Shown here: one piece after another, positions 9,079 to 15,791 of the stretch | Position numbering within the stretch: the first letter of the stretch is position 1 | Layout of the letters: each line of letters starts with the position of its first letter | Assembly (NCBI GenBank): GCA_008015095.1 | Contig: SSEV01000046.1 | Span: 1-42,028, forward strand | From: Lysobacteraceae bacterium | Lineage (GTDB): Bacteria > Pseudomonadota > Gammaproteobacteria > Xanthomonadales > Xanthomonadaceae | Direction: 5' to 3' | DNA: 42,028 bases | The notes under the pieces: generated by a model | The model's database searches: none | The model's input: the letters and a program-made list of their open reading frames with translations, nothing else | Told to the model about the DNA's origin: nothing | Program-made: the position numbers and the translations under genes

Positions 9079-10320
9079 TCATTCGGCGTAGGCCTGAAGC
9101 GCCGCGTCGAACAGGTCGACCACATCGTCCAGCTCCTGCGTGCCGATTGTGAGCGGCGGCGTGAGCTTGATCGTGTTCGGGCGATGCGCGGACAGATTCA
9201 CGAGCACTCGGTTGGCGATGCACTGGTCGAGGCAAAAACCGGAAAGATCAGGGCAATCGTCGCTGAATGTCACCGTGATCAACAAGCCTTCGCCTTCGAT
9301 ACTCGCGACCGAGCGATGCTCCGCGCGCAGCCCCTCCAGGCGTCCGCGCACGTGCGCGCTAGTACGTGCGACAACCGCGGGAATCTCGTGAGATTCGAGA
9401 AAATCGAGCACCGCCATCCCGGCGACAATACCCGCGCCGTAACCGGCATAGGTCGAACCATGGATCCGCGCGCAACCAGGCGCCCCGAACAGACTGTGGT
9501 GAATTTCCGCTCTGCACAGCGCGACCGAGAGCGGAAGGATACCTGCGGTCAGTCCCTTGGCCAGCACGATGATGTCCGGGGCCAGCCCAACCGGAAATTT
9601 TTCCGAAGCGAAATAGCGCCCGGTGCGGCCCAATCCCGTCTGCACTTCATCGACGATGACCAGTGTGCCGGTCTCACGACAGCATTCAACCAGCGTCGCC
9701 AGCGTTTCAGCGCCCCAAACCGCGCCGCCGCCGATACCTTGCACCAGTTCGATCACGACACCGGCATGGTCAGCTTCTCGCAGATGCCGCGTCCAGGCGT
9801 CGACATCGCGCATGTCGACACAGGTATTTGCATTGCGCATGTCCGGCAACGCGCGACGCCAAACGGCGTTGCCGTTCAGCGCCATCGCCTCCAGGGTCAG
9901 GCCATGGAACCCATCCCGGAAAGACAGAAAGCGGGTCCGCCCAGTATGGGCCATCGCCAATTTCATCGCGGTCTCGACCGATTCGGCGCCACCGCACGCG
10001 AACACTGCCCGAGCATCCTCCGGCAAGGGACTTTTCGCGACCAGGCGATGGGCAAGTTCTGCCGAAGGCAGATTCGCGCCCCAGGGATAAGTGCCGGGCG
10101 CTCCGCCGGCCATGATCGCTTCGGCGACACGCCGGGTGATCTCCGGCGGGTGGTGGCCCAGACTGACCGCGCCATACCCGGCGACGAGATCCAACCAAGC
10201 CTCACCGGACTCGTCGTATAGATATAGCCCATCGCCGCGCACATGCGTCGACGGCAACGACAGTTCTTCGAGCGTGTCGAGCCAGTACGGATTGATGTGT
10301 CTGCGATACAGAGTCTCCAC
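9079..10320 (-). CDS. class III PLP-dependent aminotransferase
   Basis: A 413-residue protein of normal length for class III (ornithine/acetylornithine/omega-) aminotransferases. Motifs: GGAES (110-114) for the PLP phosphate, F138-H139-G140 for ring stacking, D224 in IVDEVQTGLGRTG for the pyridine nitrogen, and the Schiff-base lysine K255 in VLAKGLTAGILPLS. Such enzymes move an amino group between an aldehyde or ketone and a donor such as Glu or Ala; some are decarboxylases or epimerases. In this operon it could supply a non-proteinogenic amine or diamino acid to the ATP-grasp ligases, or act on an aldehyde left by HDO oxidation. Both are inference. It lies 37 bp after the GNAT stop. Daptide-type RiPP clusters also carry an aminotransferase, but the rest of that machinery is not present here. 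Confidence 0.85.
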   Translation of the reverse strand: METLYRRHINPYWLDTLEELSLPSTHVRGDGLYLYDESGEAWLDLVAGYGAVSLGHHPPEITRRVAEAIMAGGAPGTYPWGANLPSAELAHRLVAKSPLPEDARAVFACGGAESVETAMKLAMAHTGRTRFLSFRDGFHGLTLEAMALNGNAVWRRALPDMRNANTCVDMRDVDAWTRHLREADHAGVVIELVQGIGGGAVWGAETLATLVECCRETGTLVIVDEVQTGLGRTGRYFASEKFPVGLAPDIIVLAKGLTAGILPLSVALCRAEIHHSLFGAPGCARIHGSTYAGYGAGIVAGMAVLDFLESHEIPAVVARTSAHVRGRLEGLRAEHRSVASIEGEGLLITVTFSDDCPDLSGFCLDQCIANRVLVNLSAHRPNTIKLTPPLTIGTQELDDVVDLFDAALQAYAE

Positions 10321-10357
10321 CGTGTTCTCCCGCTCCTTCCATCGCCAACCGGCAAAA

Positions 10358-10813
10358 TTAGCGCTGATAGATCCCAGGCTTGTAGATTTCCATGAAGGTC
10401 TCGGGCTTGTTCAGCGGCGTGAAACCGTATTTCCCATATAGCCCGTGCGCATCGGTGGTCGCGAGGGTGAAGCGTCGGAGCCGAGGCACAACCGGATGCA
10501 TCATTACCGCGGACATCAGCAGCTTCGACAATCCTTGGCCGCGAAGATCCGGAACCACGAACACGTCGACGAGATTGCCGAACGTCGCCAGATCGGTGAT
10601 CACCCTGCAGAACGCGACCATCGGTCCCGCTCCGGCATCGGCATACATGCCGAAGTTCAGCGAGTTCGCGATGGACAGTTCCACCGTCTCGCGCGAAATG
10701 CCCTGCGCCCAGGTACTGTGTCGATCGAGGAATCCATGTATCGCATCGATGTCGAGACGACGGACGTCGGTGCTGACGAGGTGGCTGGAGAGCGTGGTTT
10801 CAAAGATGTCCAT
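10358..10813 (-). CDS. GNAT family N-acetyltransferase in the biosynthetic cluster
   Basis: A 151-residue GNAT protein. The acetyl-CoA loop is seen as VPDLRGQGLSKLLM, and the C-terminal TTDAHGLYGKYGFTPL is the usual GNAT strand-helix ending. It resembles the stand-alone YitI-like group that acts on small molecules. AGGA lies about 7 nt before the ATG at 10813. It sits inside the operon, 78 bp after the preceding HDO gene and 37 bp before the aminotransferase. It may acetylate an amino group of the product or of an intermediate, as tailoring or as self-protection; nothing in the sequence decides between these. Confidence 0.8.
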   Translation of the reverse strand: MDIFETTLSSHLVSTDVRRLDIDAIHGFLDRHSTWAQGISRETVELSIANSLNFGMYADAGAGPMVAFCRVITDLATFGNLVDVFVVPDLRGQGLSKLLMSAVMMHPVVPRLRRFTLATTDAHGLYGKYGFTPLNKPETFMEIYKPGIYQR

Positions 10814-10891
10814 GGTGAATCCTGCGAGGCCGACGCCGGGATTCTATCCTGGCGCCGGCCGCGGATCGCCGTCTGCACCGAAGCGCAGCGA

Positions 10892-11887
10892 TCAGTAGAC
10901 GCGCATCAGATCGCAATCCTCGCGCCCGTAGTATTCGACGATCTGGGCATCCTGCTTGTGCAGCATCTCCACTAGCGCTGTGATATGGATCAGGATCGTG
11001 GTCTGTTCTTGCTCCGAGATCACCGGCACCTGCGACAACAGAATCTGGGTCGCCGCATCGTGATTGCCCTCTTCGTTGATATCGGAATGGCGGATGATCG
11101 GCTTGTAGAAGCCCTCCGGCAGCCCCAACCTGCGACAGGTGTCGAGAAAAACCGCATTGAAATCGTGCGACGGGCTTTCGAACAAGAACAGCGCGCTGAA
11201 GAAACTGAGAATATGCTGACGAGCGTACACGCCAAGGCTGGCGTAGGCCGAGAAGGTCGTCGGTAGCGGCACCCGCTTCTGCAGGACATCCTCGCTTATG
11301 CCGACAGCCGCCAGCGAACGGATCATCATCTTGTCGTGGTTGTGCTCTTCGACGAACAATTTGATCAGTTCGCTGCGGATGCGGGCATTGCCGATATGGC
11401 TGATCGAGGGCGAAATCAGGCCCGGCGCCATGTGCACGAGGTGGTAATATTCCAGCGCGAAACCGATGAGCTCGTTACGGGTGACCTGCCCCGACAGCAT
11501 CCGACCATACAGCGGCGAATCGCCGAGCCGCGCATGCACGCTGCGGATCGTAGGCATCAGCCGTTTGAAGTGGAAGGCTTCGCCAGTAAGCTGCCCGTGA
11601 GACGCCATCGGACTGCCTTCGGTGAGCAATCCTAGCCGATCGAACTCGAGCAGAATGCCATCCAGTTCCTCGGCGTCGATGGCGTGCCGCTGGCGCAATG
11701 TCGCCATGTCCGCATCGCCTCGGCGCAGCGAGTCCATCAGGGATTCCACATCCTCGCGCGCATAGCCGGACATCTCGATGTCGCAACCCTGATCACGGTA
11801 TTCGATTTCGATACGCCCGGCGTCGGCCTTCACGGCAACGCCAGGGCGAAAGCGCGGTTTCTCGAAAAGTTGGGTCGACAGATCCAT
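10892..11887 (-). CDS. HDO-fold oxidase with N-terminal PqqD-like domain (second)
   Basis: A 331-residue protein. Residues about 10-92 look like a PqqD/RRE winged helix (FRPGVAVKADAGRIEIEY, then helices to FDRLGLLTEG). Residues about 105-320 form the TENA/PqqC/haem-oxygenase-like fold. Probable iron ligands are E146-x2-H149 (ALEYYHLVH), E180/E181 and H184 (VEEHNHDK), E237, and H267-x8-H276 (RHSDINEEGNHD). These positions are matched in the first HDO of the cluster. PqqC of pyrroloquinoline quinone synthesis has this fold and in some bacteria is fused to PqqD, so a PqqD+HDO protein beside a 20-residue peptide gene suggests oxidation of a ribosomal peptide or a peptide-tethered residue. It begins 17 bp after the first HDO stop, with an AAGG-type Shine-Dalgarno site. 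Confidence 0.75.
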   Translation of the reverse strand: MDLSTQLFEKPRFRPGVAVKADAGRIEIEYRDQGCDIEMSGYAREDVESLMDSLRRGDADMATLRQRHAIDAEELDGILLEFDRLGLLTEGSPMASHGQLTGEAFHFKRLMPTIRSVHARLGDSPLYGRMLSGQVTRNELIGFALEYYHLVHMAPGLISPSISHIGNARIRSELIKLFVEEHNHDKMMIRSLAAVGISEDVLQKRVPLPTTFSAYASLGVYARQHILSFFSALFLFESPSHDFNAVFLDTCRRLGLPEGFYKPIIRHSDINEEGNHDAATQILLSQVPVISEQEQTTILIHITALVEMLHKQDAQIVEYYGREDCDLMRVY

Positions 11888-11904
11888 GTTTGCATCCTTA
11901 CCTT

Positions 11905-12885
11905 TCAGTTGACGAGTCGCAGCAGGCTGCTGGTGGTCGAATAATGTTCCCAGATCGCGGTGTAGAAGCGATCGTAGATCTCGATGAACATGTGGGTCTG
12001 CCGCTTCATGCGTTCGATTTCGCTGCGCGCGACCACCGGGATGCGCCGGAAGATCTCGCGGCTGAGGTTGCCGTGCGCGTCTTGCAGATTGATATTTGAG
12101 TGACTCTTGATGTACTTGATGAAATCTTCCTGGACGGTCCCGGATTCTTCCATCGCATTGACATAGCTATCGAGCTTGAGATCCTTGCCCTCAAGCACGC
12201 CCATGGTGCTGAAGAAGAACAGCGGATCGGTTGCCGACCAGTGCGCCAGTGAATTGCATAGCGCCAGGGTTTCCGGCAGCGGCACCGTGCGGTAGATCTG
12301 CTCGCGGGTGATGCCGATTTCGTTCAGCGACTTGAGGATCAGCTCGTCGTGGCCGTATTCCTCACAGAAGAAATGGTTCATCAGCACGCGCGATTCGGTC
12401 GAGGTCGCGAAACCGAGAATCGGCGAGTCGAACCAGCTCTCGCGGAACAGGAAGTGGTAGTTCTCGATGGCCATTCCGTAGAACACGTTCAGGGGAACCT
12501 GCGACGGATCCTGGCACTTCTCCCAGAAGACGTTTCGGTAAAGCGTCTTGTAGAGCAGTTCGTTCTGAAGATCTTCCAACTCGAGGATGCATTCGAAACC
12601 GGAGACGCAGTCCGGGCTTTCGTTTTTGTCGATGAGGCCGGACTCGAAAAACGATTGGATCATCGCTTCGATGTGAGCACGCGGGATGTCGTCGAACGCA
12701 TCGCTGGCGAGCACATCGGACACCGAGCGATTGCCATCGAGCTGTCCGATCACGCGGCAGGCCTTCTCGGTGTCGATCGGCAGGTTCTCGACGAGATACT
12801 CCTCGTCCCCGACCCTGGCGACCAGTCCGTCTCCGGACGGCTCAACGGTGCATCTGGTGATTGGCTTGAGATCGTTAATATCCAT
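11905..12885 (-). CDS. HDO-fold oxidase with N-terminal PqqD-like domain (first)
   Basis: A 326-residue protein, the first enzyme gene after the peptide gene. Residues about 8-88 form a PqqD/RRE-like domain (VARVGDEEYLVENLP, LDGNRSVSDVL, then FFESGLIDKN), the usual pattern of PqqD-type peptide binders. Residues about 105-320 are the HDO fold. Probable ligands are E141-x2-H144 (AIENYHFL), E175/E176 and H179 (CEEYGHDE), E232, and H262-x8-H271 (SHSNINLQDAH). AGGGA lies about 9 nt before the ATG at 12885. The gap to the upstream peptide gene is 95 bp and holds a strong hairpin, so enzyme expression probably depends on read-through. It is paralogous to the next gene. The family uses a non-haem diiron site and O2; the reaction here is unknown. 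Confidence 0.75.
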   Translation of the reverse strand: MDINDLKPITRCTVEPSGDGLVARVGDEEYLVENLPIDTEKACRVIGQLDGNRSVSDVLASDAFDDIPRAHIEAMIQSFFESGLIDKNESPDCVSGFECILELEDLQNELLYKTLYRNVFWEKCQDPSQVPLNVFYGMAIENYHFLFRESWFDSPILGFATSTESRVLMNHFFCEEYGHDELILKSLNEIGITREQIYRTVPLPETLALCNSLAHWSATDPLFFFSTMGVLEGKDLKLDSYVNAMEESGTVQEDFIKYIKSHSNINLQDAHGNLSREIFRRIPVVARSEIERMKRQTHMFIEIYDRFYTAIWEHYSTTSSLLRLVN

Positions 12886-12947
12886 GTCGCTGTTCCCTGG
12901 CCGGTCTGCCCAGCCGTATACGCCGATGACGAAAATGGAAACGAGAA

Positions 12948-12973
12948 CGGGGTCTCTCCGAGGAGAGACCCCG
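12948..12973 (-). terminator. strong hairpin after the 20-residue peptide gene
   Basis: An 11- to 12-bp perfect stem (12948-12958 with 12963-12973, loop CGAG) starts 8 bp after the peptide stop codon. The minus-strand sequence beyond it is moderately T-rich (TTCTCGTTTCCATTTTCG). The usual reading is a leaky terminator or 3' stabiliser that lets the short peptide be made in large excess over the downstream enzymes, as in many RiPP operons. Confidence 0.7.
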
Positions 12974-12980
12974 CCTTGTA

Positions 12981-13043
12981 TTACAGGTGCACCGGCAACA
13001 GGACCGGACGCTTGTTCTTCGGAACGATCGTGATCTTCTTCAT
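12981..13043 (-). CDS. 20-residue putative precursor/scaffold peptide of the cluster
   Basis: The minus strand encodes MKKITIVPKNKRPVLLPVHL followed by TAA. AAAGGAG stands about 7 nt before the ATG, the best Shine-Dalgarno site in the cluster, and a strong hairpin follows the stop directly. This shape (very short gene, strong RBS, own terminator, first in an operon of peptide-type modifying enzymes) matches RiPP precursors such as PqqA. The peptide is basic in its N-terminal half and ends in Pro/Val/Leu with one His. Nothing in it looks like a signal peptide or a double-glycine leader. Downstream proteins with PqqD-like domains could bind it. Alternatives are a regulatory leader peptide, though no run of one amino acid suggests attenuation, or chance. 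Translation is likely; the role is inferred. Confidence 0.65.
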   Translation of the reverse strand: MKKITIVPKNKRPVLLPVHL

Positions 13044-13102
13044 GATGGAACTCCTTTTGCTGAGTGAATTAACGCATTCCTCACGGAACGCGCCACCTTA
13101 TC

Positions 13103-13120
13103 CTGAAGGCGCGCCTTCAG
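13103..13120. promoter_or_regulatory. perfect 18-bp palindrome upstream of the peptide gene
   Basis: CTGAAGGCGCGCCTTCAG is an exact palindrome, 60 bp before the peptide ATG. A weak -10-like element (minus-strand TATCGA at 13124-13129) directly precedes it. An operator for a dimeric regulator is likely; a 5'-UTR hairpin is the alternative. Confidence 0.5.
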
Positions 13121-13246
13121 AATTCGATAGCCGGCAGGGTTAGTCATGCTCACGACGCTACGGCGACGCTCCATGTCCAACGGTCTTGTTCTCCAGCGGC
13201 TGTTTTGAATCTTTTGTAGCGCTGGACGTCGGCATTTACCGGATTG

Positions 13247-13275
13247 AGTATCCACAACTGACAGCGGTAACACAA
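13247..13275 (-). promoter_or_regulatory. candidate promoter of the biosynthetic cluster
   Basis: On the minus strand TTGTGT (13270-13275) and GATACT (13247-13252) are 17 bp apart. This would start transcription near 13240 with a 5' UTR of about 195 nt that includes the 18-bp palindrome. Match to consensus is moderate; the weak TATCGA element at 13124-13129 is a competing site. No regulator gene is present in the 320-bp intergenic stretch 13044-13363. Confidence 0.3.
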
Positions 13276-13363
13276 TACGACTTTCGGGGTGCTCCGACAG
13301 ACGTCATTCATACCCTGTTCTGACAGTCAACGACGACATGCCGAACGTGCTGCTGCGGAATAT

Positions 13364-15619
13364 TCAGATTTCAAATCGATACGAAATTTTTACAAGAATT
13401 TGTTCGCTGTCGCGCAGTTCAAGCGCATCACGGAATTCATCGATCGCATCGAAAGGACCGACGCCCGACTCGAACAGGCTGCCGCCACGCACATATGCGA
13501 TGTACAGATTCGACAGCGGCGCGAGCTCGTAGCGATAACGTATCTGGAAAGCGAGATTGCGCAGCCCGAAATTCTCGACCGCATCCAGCGCAGGAAGCGG
13601 ACGCCCACCAGGGCCGACCCGCCATGACCGCCTCGCATCGGCGTCCAGCCCCGTTGCCTCCAGGCGTACGCGCAATTCCTGACGCGTATCGATGAGCCAG
13701 ACGCTACCGGCATTGAGAGAGAGCAGCCGCGAACGGAAGGTGCCGAGTCGATCGCCGTCAATCCACAGTAGCCAGTCAGGATTTTCGGCATAACGCGTCT
13801 CGGCAAAGAAACTGAGCGAATCGGTCGCGCGAAACGTGGGCTGGATCGAGAGGCTCCATTCGCCGCGACCGACGCCACCCAACCCTTCCGCGCGATAGTT
13901 CGCTTCTCCGCTCCACTCCCAGTTGCTGTCGCCCTGACGCGGACGAAACCGCTCGTAGTGCAGGTACAAACGCGACGGCATGCGCACCGCACCATGGCCG
14001 CGCGTGATCAGGTCGTCGTACCCCGATGCCCACCACGACGCCTCCAGGTAATCGTTGCCGCCATCGCGCAGTTCGCCTTGCCGACTCACGGTCAGGCTGT
14101 CCCCGAGTTTCAGACCTCTGTCGTTACGGCGCCCGACCAGCGCGAAATGCCAGTCACTGGATTTGTAACGCGCGCCGTCCGGGAAGCCAGTGCTGCGATG
14201 CCCAAGGTCATAGGACAGCAGATTGAGGTCGGCACGTTCGAGATAGCCGAAATCGTTCAGCTCCAATCCGCCACCGCTATGCAACGCGTAGAACTGCTGC
14301 CGCCATCCTTCGCCCATATCCCACTCGATACGCGCTTGCGCGCCGAAATCGCGGCTAACTGCGTCATTTTGCTCAATCACGGAGCCGACCGCGCCGCCAT
14401 AGATCGTGACGCCATCGTTAGGCGCCCAGCGCCAATCGAACTGATAGGCGTCCGCGACGCGATTGAACCACGGGCGTTCGACTCGGGTCGCGGTCGCGCC
14501 GATGCCGTATTTCCCAAACTCCCGGCTTGCGCGCACGGCGTAGAAGTCGCGCCCGGCATCACCCGACTCGCTGGCCGCGAAAACGCCGTAGTTCGTACCG
14601 CCCACACTGCCGTTGATTTTCGCCGCCACGGCGACGTCGCCAGGCCGCCCGCTGCCGTCGTCCATTGGCGCGCCGATGCGACGGGTGTAGATCAACTGAT
14701 TGCGGGTGTCGAGGGCTCCGAAGGGGACTTCGAAAAACCCCTGGTTCTCGGTGAAAAATGGACGTTTGTCGCTAAAGAAAGTCTCGATCGCACTGAAATT
14801 GACGACCAATTCGTCGCTCTCGACCTGGCCGAAATCCGGATTGAAGGTCGAGCTGAGCTGGAACCGGCCATTGGGCTTCCAGAACAGATCCGCGCCCGCG
14901 GAAGTTTCCGCCCGCCCACGCGCCACATCGTGCAGCGAGGTTACATAGGGAGTGATCGCGAGCAGCGACTGATCGTGGAAGGGCAGCTCGATCGGCGCGA
15001 ACGCCGACAGGAACCGTTGATCCATGAAGCTCACCGCAGGCCACGACACCCGCTCGCCGAGGGATCCGATCACTCGATCGAAAGAAACGGAGATCGTGCG
15101 TGTCGACCCGACGGCGCCCGCCTGTCGCATCGGCGCGATATGCCATGGGATCAGCATTTCGGCGGTCCAAGCCTCGTCGTCCTCCGCCACCGCCGCCTGC
15201 CACTTGCCGTCCCAGTCAGTATTGAACTGATTTTCGTTGGTAATCGTCGCGTCGGTCAGGCTACCGGCCAGCGTCACCATGAAGTTGTAGCCCAAGCGAC
15301 CGTCGCCGTCGAAATCGACATAGAGGTTCACGCGGTCAACAGCCGCATGTTCGTCGCGTTGCGTGCGAATGCGCGTGCGCGGAACCGAAGGCGGCTGAAC
15401 GTTGCGGAAAGCGACCGCAAGGCCCTCCGGCGTCGACTGTATCCAGATTTCGGTCGGCAGTGTCGCCGGCGCCCGCGAAAGCGGCTGGGTATGGCGGAAG
15501 TCGTCGATTCTACGGGCGTCCCGCCATTCTTCAGGCGCCAACTCGCCATCGATCTCGATTGCGGACACCGCGCCGAACGGCATGCAAAGCAACGCGACCA
15601 ATGGCATGACGTATTTCAC
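13364..15619 (-). CDS. DUF5916 protein: CBM9-like domain plus outer-membrane-type barrel
   Basis: A 751-residue exported protein. The N-terminus from the GTG at 15619 (AAGGA 9 nt upstream) has a short signal peptide (MPLVALLCMPFGAVSA). It is followed by a carbohydrate-binding-family-9-like domain (IEIDGELAPEEW, then IWIQSTPEGLAVAFRN and DFDGDGRLGYNFMV) to about residue 220. The rest is DUF5916: FSAIETFFSDKRPFFTENQGFF is typical of that family, and long alternating strands with aromatic ends (closing ISYRFEI) suggest an outer-membrane beta-barrel. The role of this family is not established; it is common in Xanthomonadaceae and Bacteroidetes beside TonB receptors, as here. It lies between the receptor (15792) and the biosynthetic cluster on the same strand, behind a terminator, so it is probably its own unit. 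Confidence 0.8.
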   Translation of the reverse strand: MKYVMPLVALLCMPFGAVSAIEIDGELAPEEWRDARRIDDFRHTQPLSRAPATLPTEIWIQSTPEGLAVAFRNVQPPSVPRTRIRTQRDEHAAVDRVNLYVDFDGDGRLGYNFMVTLAGSLTDATITNENQFNTDWDGKWQAAVAEDDEAWTAEMLIPWHIAPMRQAGAVGSTRTISVSFDRVIGSLGERVSWPAVSFMDQRFLSAFAPIELPFHDQSLLAITPYVTSLHDVARGRAETSAGADLFWKPNGRFQLSSTFNPDFGQVESDELVVNFSAIETFFSDKRPFFTENQGFFEVPFGALDTRNQLIYTRRIGAPMDDGSGRPGDVAVAAKINGSVGGTNYGVFAASESGDAGRDFYAVRASREFGKYGIGATATRVERPWFNRVADAYQFDWRWAPNDGVTIYGGAVGSVIEQNDAVSRDFGAQARIEWDMGEGWRQQFYALHSGGGLELNDFGYLERADLNLLSYDLGHRSTGFPDGARYKSSDWHFALVGRRNDRGLKLGDSLTVSRQGELRDGGNDYLEASWWASGYDDLITRGHGAVRMPSRLYLHYERFRPRQGDSNWEWSGEANYRAEGLGGVGRGEWSLSIQPTFRATDSLSFFAETRYAENPDWLLWIDGDRLGTFRSRLLSLNAGSVWLIDTRQELRVRLEATGLDADARRSWRVGPGGRPLPALDAVENFGLRNLAFQIRYRYELAPLSNLYIAYVRGGSLFESGVGPFDAIDEFRDALELRDSEQILVKISYRFEI

Positions 15620-15679
15620 GAACAGCGTTCCTTCGCGCACCGATGCGTCTTGAGTATAACAGGGGCGATCAAAGCAAAA

Positions 15680-15707
15680 ACGGGCGGTGGATCGCTCCAC
15701 CGCCCGT
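15680..15707 (-). terminator. terminator after the TonB-dependent receptor
   Basis: A perfect 12-bp stem (15680-15691 with 15696-15707) with TCGC loop is flanked by A5 on the left and T5 on the right, so it can terminate in both directions. It lies 85 bp past the receptor stop. The loop and adjacent pairs are the same as in the terminator at 223-250. Confidence 0.85.
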
Positions 15708-15791
15708 CGTTTTTCGCGTCGCAACCGACGTCGCCGTCGGCCGGCGCAGGGCTTGAATCACACCCCCGCTTGAAACAGCGCCTTGCTCGGA

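Noticed and set aside
13040-13043. The 20-residue peptide as an attenuator leader peptide
   Set aside because: No run of one regulatory amino acid and no visible alternative antiterminator pairing; not excluded, but less likely than a precursor given the PqqD-like domains downstream.
13040-13273. 77-codon minus-strand frame ending with TGA that overlaps the start of the 20-residue peptide gene (ATGA)
   Set aside because: Its codons are unlike the neighbours (TTA, AGG, GGA, TCA), it has no family pattern, and the strong Shine-Dalgarno site and palindrome within it are better explained as control sequence of the peptide gene.
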